Shown in pieces: positions 35,970 to 48,489 of a DNA stretch of 64,000 nt; position 1 is the stretch's first letter; the number at the start of each line of letters is the position of its first letter. The translations under genes were made by a program, and so were the position numbers. This DNA comes from Ischnura elegans (Eukaryota; Arthropoda; Insecta; Odonata; Coenagrionidae). The stretch spans positions 85,385,907 to 85,449,906 of the forward strand of contig NC_060249.1 in the NCBI RefSeq assembly GCF_921293095.1, read 5' to 3'. The notes below the pieces were generated by a model, which worked only from the letters and a program-made list of their open reading frames with translations, made no database searches and was not told where the DNA came from.

Positions 35970-36221
35970 CAGTGACGTAGCCAGAATTTTTGGTCCGAGG
36001 GGGTCCAAAATCAGTGGGTAAAAGTTTTGAAAAAGAGGGTAATGGGTTTTAAAACAATTTTAAAACTTTTCATAATCTAAAAAATTTCATTGGTAAAAGA
36101 AATATTTTGTAAATTCATGATTTTTCAATATTTTGTTTTCTTTAGTGAAGGAAAATAATTGTGTTTTTATATTTCAGGGAGGATTCCGGACCCCCGGGCC
36201 TCCCTCCCTGCTACGCCACCA
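35970..36221 (+). mobile_element. hAT-like MITE, family B, with perfect 8-bp target duplication
   Basis: It starts CAGTGACGTAGCCAG, ends GCTACGCCACC, and is flanked by GGAAGGGA on both sides (35962-35969 and 36222-36229). The core shares CTTTTCATAATC and TTGTGTTTTTATATTT with 30871-31114. Confidence 0.88.
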
Positions 36222-36229
36222 GGAAGGGA

Positions 36230-39200
36230 TCACTAGGAAAAGATGGAAACAGCAACAAACCACACAAGTTCGATTCGCTAGATCGAGGAGAATCTGAGAA
36301 ACACTAGGCATGAGTTTTTGATGTCATTAACTTTTTTGGTTCGCGCACAGGGGCAGTCTGGGGTGATTGGGGGGCCTCGTTAGCGGAGGATTGGGGGGTC
36401 TTCCCCTAGAAATTGCATGCCGGGAAAGGTATTTTGACGCTGTTCTGCTCTTAAAAACAAGATAAAAATTAATAAAAAATAGCAATTTCATGAGAAAAAC
36501 TACCATGGAAAACGAGAATTTCACAGCTTATAATATTTAATTATGTATTATATGGTTCAATTATCTGTTTAGTGAATTTGTTCCTTGAAACTGCACCGAA
36601 ATCTAAAAAAAAACTCTGAAATAACCTTTTCAAAAGTAGTCCTTTCATACATCCATGAAAAAATATGTACATATTATGTGAATATTATTTACAGCATTCG
36701 ATGGCATAATATTTGCATATTACGTATATAATCGACGGAATATTATTTGCATTTTATAATCCATTCATGCAACTTTTATACAGTATTGCAAAAAAAACTT
36801 TAGTTCAAGCAATCAGTCTTTTTTATTGCACCATTCATACATATGCTAGATGCAAGTGTTACGGGGGGCCCCGGCGATTACCGATCAGCCAACCTGGCCA
36901 GAGCGCCACTGACTAGGAAAATAGTGGAAACAACAATGAACCACACGAGGTCGATATACACAGTCGGGTAGTACCTGAGGAAAAATAGACATGAGTTTGT
37001 GACGTCGTTAACTTCTTTCCTTAGTGCACTCGCGCAATTGCACGCCATAATGAGAAATTAATGCAGTTCTAACGGACCGCATCCCTCTGTACGCGCAGCG
37101 CAACCTCCTTTGCGCCTCCAATGGACCTCCGCACCGCACACAGACGACCTCCTTTCTAAAGGAGGTGGACGGGAGGAAGGGCAAGAGACGGCCTGGAATT
37201 AATTACATAGGACAGGTTATTGATGGCGTAATATAGATGAAATACGTCGTCGTGAAAAGACTATAGCTGATACGAAAGCGCTATGGAAAGGTGCGTCAAG
37301 CCAATCTTAGGATTGTTGACTTATGATGATGATCACGATCAACAATTAACCCTTCGCTTCGAATAACGGCGTTAATGCGGCAGGACGTTTCTTGACCAGG
37401 GAGACGACAGCCGCAAATTTTTGTCGAAGATTTTTCTTCGCAGGAGAACCAATGCAGAAAATATACGTTTCCTTTCTCTCCCCCTTTTATGACGGTCGCG
37501 GGATCGCGAAGTCTTAGTTTCGGGACCCACAAAGCGAGACTTAGGCCGTACCCTCGAAATCTGGGAGCAGGTACCCGGACCCCTCGTCTTATATTAGCCC
37601 TCTTTATTGGTATATTGGTAAGGGACCGCGGTCATTCCATTGTTCATTCGGTCAGTTTTCGAAATAAATGTTTGTTCCTTTCTCAAAAATTATAAACTAA
37701 GAATTGAATTCTTCGTCTTTTGAGCAGCGTTTACAATTTTTAAACGAAATTTCACGATAAATATTAACTTTTATCTCGATTTCAGCATAAATATCAACAT
37801 GGATATTGTTTCTGCATTAAATGCGTTAATATTGACGGTAGAGCTTAGTTCAAAATTTGAAGATTCTCAGAATAAAACGAGGAATTCAATTCAAAGTCTG
37901 CGTTTAGGCGCAAGCAACAATTATCCATATAGCTAATTCATACAAACAGAGCATGATTGACGGCGAACCAATGCCGCTGGTAGCGTTATAAACCCCGAAA
38001 GGAGGAAGCCCAACTACCCTCGGAGTCCCCGCTGGGAAGGTCGGAAAAGGGTGATGCTGAGCAAGGTGATAGAAACTCCTTCATCACCTTGAGTGCTGAG
38101 AGTGTGTGATCATCCGCAAGACCCTCCTTAACGAATGTCCTGCGAAACTGCTCCGTACAGAGGGACCGAAGAGTATCTTCGGACTCATTGTCAGTGTAGC
38201 AGTCATGCTAAGGAGAGAACTCCACCGTCTCCACAGTCTCGAAATGGTTAAAGAAGTGCCAACCTGCCTGTTCCACAGCCTGGTTGACTCTGCTGTGCTA
38301 CCGGTCGTTGCCTTGTCGGCTATCGATGTGGCGCCGATGCCTGTCATGGTGTTGCACCTGTTACTAGAGTTTTGCAAAGGAGAACCACGGCCGTGGGGAG
38401 ACAGGAATTAATTGTGACTTGCCGCTGTTTGATTCCGTTTTGAGGGCTAGCCATTTTTGGCCCGTTTTCGCACGTTTTCTGCCCTAAACTTTACGCAATG
38501 TCGAGCAGCAGTGCTTGGGCCAAGTCTAAAATGCGCGTGCAAAGATTCAGCGACGAACACACCAAACTCCATCTCTGTAGCACACGGTACGAATGAGAGG
38601 GAACCTAAAAGACTGTGACTGCGCAACATGCAGACAGACTGACAAGCTACAAACTTAACATATGTGGAAGACCGATCCCATTGTACAGGGAATTGCACAG
38701 AAAAAAACTGTAAGGTACGCAATAGCAATTCAAGTACAGCTGTACTTATATGTACCTGTATTCCCCGAATGATAGCAAAGATGTGTGTGATATAATACCA
38801 CTTCATTGACAGGGAGAGTGACAGGTCACGAGCTAAAGTTTAAATACGAGGATACTATCAAAGAAATACTGAAATTAACTCTAGTACTCACCTCTACGAC
38901 AGCAGGTTAACAAGGAATACAGCTGATTCGCCGCATGAATGGCCAGCACGGTCATTTAGCTGACACTGATTGTGAGACTGAAGAAAGATTAGTCGGCGAA
39001 ATAGAGGCCGTCGCGTGGTCGAAGGTCGTAGCTATTCCGCCGATAAAGAGGAGTAAATAGAACTCACAATGTCACCCAGTCACCACGAGATAGAGTAAAG
39101 CAGCCACACGCTGCGAGAGGGGAAGTGAAGGGGAAGGGACCCTTCACTATCATACCCTCCTCTCCCTTGGCCACCGCAGTTGAAGTGGGGTCACTCATTG

Positions 39201-39570
39201 GGAAGTTTCTTTGTCCACCGAATACTATTGTGATGCCGTCAGATCACGCTCCAAGCCACCATCTCATGCGATGGACGAACGAAATGTAACTAATGCTAGT
39301 GCGATAACACCAAGGACCAGTGGCGCAGCTAAATTTTTCGGGTGTGCCACCTCTTAGTCTAAAGGAGTCCAAATGGGTTCTCGATCGAGATATGATTGAT
39401 AAACGATTTTTAATTTTTTTTAAATCTTGATAGTCTTTATTTACCAATACGACTGCATTAACCTGGTGTAGAGCCCGTGAGGAATACCTGGAGATATGAA
39501 TGGCTTAACAACCGATCTTAAGGCCGTCGTACACGGGGCACGTCATTGCGCTGGTTAGTACTGAAAGAAA
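36230..39570. other. Gene-free stretch with GC-richer islands
   Basis: 37,060-37,660 and 37,980-38,410 are richer in G+C. On the minus strand at about 38190-38040, after a TTCTCTCCTTAG acceptor-like site, a 50-codon open frame reads NESEDTLRSLC...RRTFVKEG. It looks protein-like, but I recognise no family and see no partner exon. It may be a retroelement or host-gene fragment. Confidence 0.25.
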
Positions 39571-39571
39571 A

Positions 39572-40221
39572 GGTTAGCCAATGAAACGAAACGAAAGTCA
39601 AAACCAATATAATTTCAATAGTTTCGTTCCACGGAGCGGAATGTAGAAACGAAATAGATTTAAACCCGGGGAGCTAAACTCGGGGTCGAAACGAAGCCGG
39701 AGTCAAAACTACTTCGTGTCGAAACTAAACTAAAACTCTGGGACGAAACGAAACGCAGATAATGCTTCGCACCGCAGTGGTTTACCTTCGAACAGTTCAG
39801 TTTCGACCTACACACCGAGTACGAAGTATGGTTGAATGAAGTAGAGGTTCGGCCTACCGCCATTAAATGCATGGTACAATGGGGCGCTCATATTTTTACC
39901 ACAAACAGAAAAGTGAACAAAAATTGGCCATTCGATTTTTAAGCTCGATATTTTATGTCTCAACGTATTTCAAACGGAATGGGTCGAAACTATTCCCTCT
40001 TATCCCCCTCCACTCAACTTCTGGGATCGAAACTTTACTATGAGCAGCGGAGTTTCGATGGATTTATTTTCGTTCCCGGGAGTAAAGTTTCGTCCCGGGT
40101 CGAAACTATCAACTCCTTGGTGACTTTAATTTCGTGCGAGGGCAAAACTAAACCTAGGCCTCGTATTTTCGGTTCCTCCGGTTCGAAACGAAATATTTTC
40201 GTTTCGTTTCACTTGCCAACC
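39572..40221. mobile_element. TIR element rich in GTTTCG/CGAAAC motifs
   Basis: The left end GGTTAGCCAATGAAACGAAA and the right-end inverse GGTTGGCAAGTGAAACGAAA form about 25-base inverted repeats. The 650-bp interior holds many CGAAACT/AGTTTCG words in both orientations (for example 39691, 39717, 39983, 40027, 40053). Non-coding. I found no certain target duplication. Confidence 0.6.
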
Positions 40222-40354
40222 CTGCTGAAAGCATGTTTAAATTGCGAGAATGCGAGCTTGGAATTAGAGCAGGGGCTATTTTGTCATCTCGCACTCAAAC
40301 ACTCTAGCAATTCATCGCTTTACACGACGCAATTTTGACTCCGCCTTCTTACAT

Positions 40355-40616
40355 ATGAGTGGGTTGGAAGCCAAGGGGTGCAAGCGATTTCTCTTTTCTG
40401 TACGGAGTTAGGTACAGAAATTAGGTACAGAAAACAAACGAGATCAATTAGATACTTAGGAGTGCATTTGATTTTCCACTCGATGTCAGCACAGAACATA
40501 GACTCACTCGTTTCCCTTGGCAACCAGGTTTTTGTGTATTTATTCTAACAATTAACTTTAACTGACTCTGTTGAGGAAAAAAATCACTTGTACCCCCTGC
40601 CTTCCAACCCACTCAT
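40355..40616. mobile_element. MITE, family D, copy 2
   Basis: The ends are ATGAGTGGGTTGGAAGCCAA and the inverse, CTTCCAACCCACTCAT. The interior matches the element at 8591-8851 closely. This copy has the better-preserved inverted ends. Confidence 0.78.
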
Positions 40617-40619
40617 GTG

Positions 40620-41239
40620 TCAATTGCGCATTGACCAGGGGTGTCATGGTGCCGGAACGCCGTTCCGGCACTGGTTAACGAGAAACATAGTAGTCCAATA
40701 ACACTTTTATCAATTTTGTTGCCTCAAAATTTCAATTATATACATTCGAAACCAAAACAAAGAAATTACAATAAAATGTAAATAATAACTTGTAATAAAA
40801 GAAAACAGAGTAATATTTCACTTCCAAAATAAGTACAGGGAAGTGCGTTCCAGCACTGCTAATTTTACCATAACCTCACTGGCAATGACGTGCCTCGTGT
40901 AAACTGTCTTAAGAAAGCACTTAAGAGGACTTGTCACCCCCATTCGACCGTCCTATTTCTAATCATTTTTTACAACGAATCTGTATACATACTGTCAAAC
41001 CCACTTCAATTCACTGACTGAGTGATTCATTCAAATTTTTGGGGTGAATGGAACGAGATACCTACGGCAAAAGTCATAGACTCCCTGTGAAGCCTTAGGA
41101 TAAAATTGTTGAAACATAATATTTTCTATCTGTTACACTGTTGCCAACTTCCTCTTTGCCTATACTTTTTGGGGACATTGGGGGGCTCAAAAAAGCGATT
41201 TTTCATAAATGTAATTTTTCGAATTTAAACTACCTAAGT
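40620..41239. other. Gene-free AT-rich stretch
   Basis: At 40640-40680 there is GGCGCCGGAACGCCGTTCCGGC-like dyad sequence (in the text GCCGGAACGCCGTTCCGGC), probably a mobile-element end. No exons were found. Confidence 0.35.
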
Positions 41240-41401
41240 CAGTGGCGGATCTATGGGGGGAGGGTTAAGGGGGCTATAACCCTCCCTTGGACATCCAATT
41301 TACACTAGATAGAATGGTAATATTTGTTCGGACCCGCAATACTTCTGGGAGTTTACTCCATACTTAGCTCCCCCCTTGTCCCTATCCTGAATCCGCTACT
41401 G
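41240..41401. mobile_element. Short hAT-like MITE (162 bp)
   Basis: It starts CAGTGGCGGATCTATGG, ends CTGAATCCGCTACTG, and is flanked by ACCTAAGT and ACCTAGGT (7 of 8 identical). Confidence 0.8.
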
Positions 41402-41409
41402 ACCTAGGT

Positions 41410-42506
41410 ACGTGATACGTCGACAAACCAATTTTCACACCAATTGAGGAACTTTAAATTTCGAGAAAATCGTGCAATTTCACTATTTTGTGAACTATTA
41501 TCTCAACAATGGAGGGAGATATGATGTTGCATCATAGGGTTCAAAAAAATTTGTAAGAACTGGCAGAGAGAGTGAGCGAGCGAAGGCGAATTAGTTGTTT
41601 AAAACTTAGATTATTAATTTGAAATCTTTAGGGTAGGTGTAAAGAGTAAAGTCAGTGGAGCACACAGATACTCATTTTGTCTTCCCACAATATTATGTTT
41701 AAATGTATTGGAATAATATAAATACCGATATAAATAATAAAATGGGGATAAATTAGAACTATCACTGCATGCGCTCAAGCGACATGGAGAGCATCATGTT
41801 AGAACCCCTATAAATTTCCAGATCCAACAGAAACGATAAGTTAAGAGAGATATTTTGCTGAACGAATAAGCATGGGAATTTGTTTTCACCCCGCATGATA
41901 ATTAAGACTTTAATAAATGCTACGCATTATTTTGTTGGAGCATTTCCTTTTTATTGGTGAACGACTGGTGTCCTAAAGGTGCGTTAAACTGTGTAACATG
42001 TTATATAAAACAAGTTACATATAACATATTTGATGAAAAAGTTACAAATCCATGTAGCATGTTACATGTAACATTGTGTTATAAAACAAAGTATTGTGTT
42101 ATACAACAAGTTTTTGGTATCCCACTTTGTCTGGGATACCATGTCTCATGTGGTGGCCGATTGAGTTGATCCGGTTTCCATCAGTTTCCTTGATTCTCTC
42201 ACTCTCCTGAGCACCTCCTCATTACTCGGTCAATCCCATTTGATATTCGTTATCCTACTATTACACCACGTTACGAACACTTCTAACCTTGACATTTCTG
42301 CTATTGTTATTGTCCGAGCACCTCTAAGCAAGTTCCAAATGTGTTCTCTCATGAACTGTTTCCTTACTTCTAGGCTTGAGTTCCCTTTTGTAAGCATGAC
42401 TGCGTGCATATCTTGATAATTTGATGATTGTATTTGTAAGCATGCCGTATTATTTCTCCTTTTGTTCGGGCCCATTCATGCAATACGCTGCCTTCAGAGA
42501 TTTGCT
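41410..42506. other. Gene-free stretch
   Basis: Repeated TTACATGTAACAT and TATAAAACAAG words occur at 41990-42110, giving a short symmetric patch. Nothing else is recognisable. Confidence 0.35.
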
Positions 42507-42708
42507 GGCCTCGGTGGCGGTGGGGTAACGTCCTCGCCTGCCAAACAGGAGGTCACGGGTTCGAGTCCCGCCTGGGTAGATTTCCCCGGTCCAGGGCATG
42601 GTTGTTCGTGTACGTTTACTTGTTACATTTGTTGAATACTCGGGTATAAAATGGCCAATAAGAGCTGTATGTGGTGGTTTGAGAATAAAATAAATAAAAT
42701 AAAAATTC
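42507..42708 (+). mobile_element. SINE derived from tRNA-Gly(GCC)
   Basis: The head starts GGCCTCGGTGGCGGTGGGGT (A-box), continues with an anticodon arm whose loop is CTGCCAA (anticodon GCC), and has a perfect B-box GGGTTCGAGTCCC (42558-42570). There is no closed acceptor stem. A unique body follows, and the element ends in an AATAAAATAAATAAAATAAA-type tail. This layout is typical of tRNA-derived SINEs and excludes a functional tRNA gene. Confidence 0.82.
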
Positions 42709-42954
42709 TTCACCCGGGGTGACCGACTGGGTGAGCGGATGTGTTATAGCTAGGTAACCTTTCTTTACTCACTTGCAATTCCATTCCATTTCTTTCCAAG
42801 GATGGAAATATGCAGTGCTTGCTGGTGGGGTTCGTGAGGAGGAATATTAATGATTTTGGGAGACGAGTAGAGGTTAGGTCGGGTTGGGGTGAGTTAGGAG
42901 AAAAGACATAAAGTCAACAAATAATCCTCTGGTTTGTAGCCGAGTAAGAAAGTT

Positions 42955-43285
42955 TGTAATATTCCAATGGAACACTCTTTCATCGTCCTCAGAGCAATGA
43001 TAAGTTGCAGGCCTTCCTTCCTGGGCTTATATGTGTGTTCAATTCAGGGAGCATTGTTGTCTCCTTTCCATTATTTTTTTAAATTAATGGCTTCCATTCC
43101 CTACTTAGTGTTAACCTAGAGTTGGGATTTAAATTGTTCTTCTCTAGCCTTATCTCAATGGCTTCTCTAAGTAGACAATCCCAATACTTATGCGCTATGG
43201 AGACCACTTGAGCTTCTGCTTTATAATGGATTTGATTTACAATCTGAGTGTAGTGCGTGCTTTTTAAATTATCAAATTTTGCCAA
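42955..43285 (-). pseudogene. Second Penelope-like element remnant
   Basis: The minus-strand frame 43285-43079 reads ...AHKYWDCLLREAIEIRLEKN followed by NLNPNSRLTLSREWKPLI and a stop. 'W..CL.REAIEIR..KNN.N...G..LSREW' is the end of the GIY-YIG endonuclease of Penelope-like retroelements. Downstream, TGAGGACGATGAAAGAGTG resembles the usual 3' tail of such elements. Only the C-terminal end is preserved. Confidence 0.7.
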
Positions 43286-43289
43286 TTAT

Positions 43290-45007
43290 TTTCAACACCC
43301 TCATTGTGTCATCGATCATTAAATTGTATGCCTTATTTGTGAACGAAAGGAATTTTCTTGCCTAGCAAAATTTAGATGGACTAATGCTCTTTAAACTGAT
43401 TCCTTGTCTGGAAATAATGATTCATAATATGAGTGAATTCGCTTAAGATTGTCCTCCTGAATACTGTTATGTGATGGTTGGAATTGCTATTTACCTGGAG
43501 TGGCATCAAATTTGGAGGGGTCATGACCTTTACACCTTTAATTACAAGGATAAAAACTGTTTGATAAAATTTGGGGGGGGTCACGTCCCCTGTGTCCCCC
43601 CTAAATCTGTCACTGCTATATATTTTTACGTTTAATCTTAAATTCTCCTAAAACAGCAGACTCAGTATCGGTTTTTTAAAAAACCAGTCTGCTTTGTTTT
43701 GTGACGAGAAGTTTCTAAAAGATGGTCTTACGCCCGTTCATTGAAAGGGGAACTAAAATCTGAAATGAAGCAATAACTTGATTCAATAGTGGCGTGAAGC
43801 CAAAGCCCGACTCATGAGTGAGGCCACCTTGTGCTCCAGGACTCACAAAACATAGTGAATGGGCTCTTAAGGTGAAAAAATTTGATTCATGCACACCCTT
43901 ATGAAGTATATTTCGATATTTACATACCTAGTATTAGTAGGTATATGTATTTTTGGCGTGCAACTTATGTGTATGTATCTATGTGTCATATTCAGCTTCT
44001 GCTAGGGGTGATTTTTACCTGCCAAATAAAATGCTAATTCAGGAGTCTTTCCTTGCCCAATTTCTTCACATATGTGTGTGATCTTCATGAAATCTGTTAT
44101 ATTATGCTCAATTCCCAGTGCATACATCTTGTACTCTCTTACTTTTTACTCTTCCTATCCTTAATTCTCTTGCCGCTGATAGATATTTCCAATAACTCAT
44201 TTATGCTACCATAAATATTTTGATTGTAAGTTCCAAAAGTATTATTGGCCATGCTTCAAGCTGATATGCTATTGTCCTTTTTAACAAACAGATTGACAAT
44301 TATTAATTTGTACGCCTTAAGTAATTTTCGGCCCCACAGGATGCTGTAAAAATTGTAATAACTCCTTTTCCATAGTACATAATTATGGTCTTAAGTAGCT
44401 TTGTAGGTTTTGCCTATGGGCATTGCATGATTCAAGTGGAGCCTAAGGCTCTGGTTTTGTCCAGCAGTTTATAATACACATTGATACAAATTTATCAATA
44501 ACTTCATCCTAGGGCAAGCAGTGCCTTCTAGTTCTCCTTAGCTAAGCATATAGTTCAATCACTAGTAATTTTTCCCTCTATATTAATTAATGGTCTTTGC
44601 ATGTTATTTCAATGCCATTTTCTAAAATTCGGCCCCACTTAGCTCCAGCTACATTTACATATTGTGCCTTTGAGGAATTTACTTATGTTCCCCATTATTC
44701 ATATCCCTCTTAAGCTTTTCCAGTTATATGAGGTAGATACTTGAAGTCATATGCACCAACACTATATCTATGTATCAGCAAAGTGTGGCATACAGAGTAT
44801 GTTTTTGTAAAGGGTATCACCATGTTCTTGTATGTATTTGTATTTCCAACTCTTGAGAGATGTTCTAGTGATACTTTTAGAAAGTTTTAGCAGATTGCTA
44901 CATCCTCTATTCAGAACTTAAGAGATGATGAGGCAGTTTTTGAGTCGATAGTTCTTATTGGCTAATAATTTTGTGCTTTTTTTGTTAAAGATATCATTGA
45001 AGCATTG
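43290..45007. other. Gene-free AT-rich stretch with a solitary MITE end
   Basis: Near 43560-43616 a G-run, C-run and CTAAATCTGTCACTG look like the right end of a hAT-like MITE whose left end I could not place. No exons were found. Confidence 0.35.
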
Positions 45008-45011
45008 GTAT

Positions 45012-46272
45012 TGTAACGGTTCAAACCGCGAGAGCCGCCCGCTCGCCTCCCGTTCGATATCTCCCCGTACATGTGATTGTTAACTCTCCACTCCCCCAAA
45101 ATAGAAAATTGCCCCTACGGAGACTTACCGTATCCGGGCTTAAAATCAAGTTCCCCAATTTTTCGTGCCTGCACGCACACTCACTTACAACAGGATCTAA
45201 GGAAATCGTGGCAATAGCAAAACAAATAACTTCAATGACATCCCTTTTACAATTGATTTTAATAATTGAACTACTATAGGTTCCAAAATTTACACTGACA
45301 CTAAAGCATTCCCAACACACACAATAAATCCCCGTTCCAAAATCCATCGGCGTCACCTCCAACATGAAATATTCACCTTCGGCTTCTCCTTCCAAAAATG
45401 ACAATAGCACTTTCTCAATGATTATAAAAAATTGATGTTTCCAACAACAAAATGTACTCACGCTCTTTAGCGAATAAGCAACGTAAAAAATAGTGACATC
45501 AAACTTACAAAAAGAACTTTCCGTGCAAAGCAATTATAAATTGGGCGTTACTGTTCAAATGGCCACCCGTTTTGAACTCGGGCTCAATGATCCGCCAAGT
45601 GACACTAACATTCAGAAAGTATGCTCAAACTTCACCACGTGCCGCACTTAAGTCTTGCAGGGCCGTGACTAAAACCAGCCAACAGTAAATTCACTAGGGC
45701 CTTATTGTGGGGAGCACACTTGGGACTTTCAAAGGGGGGAACCATCTGGACACCAAAGGATTTATTCGGGCTTTGGTAATTTCCAAGCTTACTTCCTTTA
45801 TCCGATGTTCTCGCCACCCCTGAAGAGCTGTCCGCGTATCGGCCTCCACCACGTGCCGTAGCTTGGCTGCTGCTGCTTGTCACCGCACGCCACTATGACT
45901 TATCTTTGTGTCACACCGTAAGAGAGAGAGAGCTATCCTTCTCGTCTCTCTCTTTTATAAACTCTGCACTACCCACAATCACCTCTGGTGCACCTCAACG
46001 CCCTCTTTTTTCCCCGGCCGTAAGGCGGGTTTTCAAACGTATTCCGGGAGAGAACCACTGCGTCGCCTCTCCCGGAAATCCACTCTCACACCATGTCACA
46101 TCCATAAAAAAAATATACTACAATGGAAAAAACAAAATAAACCCTTTACATAAATTCAGGATAGAACTCCGTGAAAAAAATGCTAAAATGTGAGTGTGCG
46201 CGCAGACGTAACCCCCCCCAGCCGCGATGTTTTATATGATGCGTCGGGCCGGCTCCGGTCCGTACCGCTACA
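45012..46272 (+). mobile_element. Solo LTR of an LTR retrotransposon
   Basis: The 1,261-bp unit starts TGTAACGG and ends CCGCTACA (short inverted repeat, TG...CA). It is flanked by the same 4 bases, GTAT (45008-45011 and 46273-46276). A TATA box (TATAAA, 45956-45961) is followed 175 bases later by AATAAA (46136-46141), the order expected for a promoter and polyadenylation signal in a plus-strand LTR. No gag-pol or second LTR lies next to it, so internal recombination has probably removed the rest. The 170-codon minus-strand open frame inside it has no family match and is probably chance. Confidence 0.75.
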
Positions 46273-46276
46273 GTAT

Positions 46277-46894
46277 CAAGTATCAAACATTATCGGTGAG
46301 ATGATATCCCTCCTATTTTCAGTCCTCAAGCATTACAGCAGCGTCTGGCATTTAACATTTGTTTCTTTAGTAAGAGTTAATTTTGTCGTGTTTTTCTCTT
46401 ATGCTCTGTTGTTCCTCTGACAATCCATTCTTCGTTCTCTAGAATGTCATTCCATTCATTCCATTATATCATATCATTTAATAACCTTTGGATTTGGTTT
46501 TCATGAAGATTTGGTATTGTTGTCTTTTATGTTCTTCTTGATTCATCATACATATCATTTATCATGGGTTTAAAGAAATTTTTTTGAATACTTTCGTTTC
46601 AATTCAGTACTGATTTTTCTTAAATACTTTTGTGATTTTTCTTTTGGGGGGGCAGCTGCTCCCCCTGCCCCTTGCTGGGTACGCTCCTGATCTTCATCCT
46701 ATCAATAAAGTTTTATTTTCCTCATAAGTACTATGGTACTTAGCCAAAGTACGTAGTTTGTAAGTTTCAATTTCCATATGAGAGTACCATCAGGGACTGG
46801 GAAGGTGGAATACTTACTTGTATATACTACTGCATCCAAAATCTTCTCTTCTATGTTTTTGACTCATATTTTGGTAAATGCTTGCCAACATACC
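46277..46894. other. Gene-free stretch
   Basis: GGGGGGGCAGCTGCTCCCCC at 46646-46665 and CTGGGTACGCTCCTGAT at 46676-46692 are the end of a family C MITE in one orientation. The left end is not recognisable. Confidence 0.45.
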
Positions 46895-47305
46895 TTATTA
46901 ACCCTTTTGCACCAAATGTCGGTAGTTGCCAACGAGCATTTTCATATGCAAAAGACATACTTTGGCTCTCCCTGACATGGATTTTTCAATGCAAGTGAGC
47001 ATAAGTGGACCAGAGCCAACGGGGAGAAGGGAAGTGACCACTGAGGTAACAATGGTTGGAGGCATTCAGGCCCTGCCAGAGGCCCAGCTTAGATAGACCT
47101 TAGGGCCACTCTTTGGCAATTGGCCACGACTCTCCTACTCATTTATGATCCTCCTTGCTGCAGAAATTTGTTGTGAAGTGGTTATACATAATGTCAAACG
47201 TTTTCAGAAAGAAACATTCTGTTGCATACTCCAATTTTTTTCTAAATTGAATTCTTTGCTTTTTTTTTAGGTGCGTAAGTGATTTGTAAATGAAATTTTA
47301 GCATT
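46895..47305 (+). repeat. Dispersed repeat F, copy 2
   Basis: A diverged copy of 31895-32310, in the same orientation and with the same order of shared words. Its surroundings differ from those of copy 1, so only this segment is repeated. Confidence 0.7.
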
Positions 47306-48192
47306 AATATCAATGGAATTCTGGAGTCTTATTACCTTGAGATAAAGCATTTTTATTATCAACACTAGAAAATCTGTTTAAAATTCTACAATGCAAAAGA
47401 AATTTTAGTTTTTTTTTTATATAAGTGTAAATTATTGAAAATCAAAAGCAATAGTTGGTTTAAAAAAAAACTCTGGTAATGTCATAAGTTGACTGCGGAC
47501 TCATGCTAAGATAGGGTTAGAGGGTCTAGCCCAGTGGTCGGAGTAACAGCCGGGTGCCCCATTCTGTTAGGTCCCAAATTGGATGGACGAGAATACTCGG
47601 GCAACTTCCCTCCAAAAAAGACCTCCATGCAAAGAGGTTTAAAACACACTTATGCTACTCGTAGCATGGAAAACATATTTCTCTCATTGGTGCCAGAAGG
47701 AAAGGGTTAAGTATTTTTTTATACATATCTAAGAAGGTATGATTTGAAGATGTTGATAGAAATAAATAAAGTTTATAAAAATAGAATAAAGAAGATAAAA
47801 ATAGATACATATAGATAAAGTCAATTAGCCATTTGGTATAGTAACCCCAATGATCAAGTTAAATATAAACAATTTTGAAGATTTAGTGCACTGGAGAATG
47901 TTAGGAACAGCATCACCTCTAATTTTGCATTTTCTTTTAAAGATAAAGATTGCTAGTTAACTTTAGCTAAGGGCTGCAGTTAAATTTTTATATTATTGTA
48001 TTCTAATCAGTGGTAAACTTAAGTTGATGGGGTTGAGTAATTGCGGAGGCCATTATCTACTCAAGATCTGTGTTATTTCTGTGCAACTGTAGTTTTCTTA
48101 CATACCTATTGTTTCAAATTAAATAAACCATATAGCACAATTTGAGTACAATCAATAAGCATAATATTGAAATATATATATGTAATTATAAG
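47306..48192. other. Gene-free AT-rich stretch
   Basis: There are A-rich and T-rich tracts and an ATAGATA-type simple repeat near 47760-47820. No gene was found. Confidence 0.35.
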
Positions 48193-48489
48193 CAGTGATG
48201 CAGCGAGGGGGGGGTTTTAGGGAATGAAACCCCCTCCAGAGCTCAGAGAAATTTTTAAGTTTAATCCATTTTACTTAATTGGATTGATATTACTAATAGA
48301 ATAGTGAACGGATTATTAAAATGTCCCTCAGAAAGCCATAAAACTCACCATTTTGAGCATTTATCTTAAAATTCCGCAATTTATTAATCTCGCACCTACC
48401 GCTTATCCTGGAGGGTATTCCATACCCCCTCACACCCCGGTATTAGTTGCACCTAAACCCCCCAGCCTTAATTCCTAGCTGCACCCCTG
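48193..48489. mobile_element. hAT-like MITE (297 bp)
   Basis: It begins CAGTGATGCAGCGAGGGGGG and ends CTAGCTGCACCCCTG. The flanking octamers ATTATAAG and CTTATAAA share six central bases, fitting an aged 8-bp duplication. Confidence 0.65.

Noticed and set aside
38040..38300. Protein-like 50-codon fragment on the minus strand
   Set aside because: Has an acceptor-like site but no recognisable family, no donor and no partner exons; kept only as a note in the regional entry.
42507..42580. Possible functional tRNA-Gly gene
   Set aside because: No paired acceptor stem and a SINE body with AATAAA-type tail follows.
45021..45533. 170-codon minus-strand open frame
   Set aside because: It lies inside the solo LTR, antisense to its promoter, with no recognisable family.
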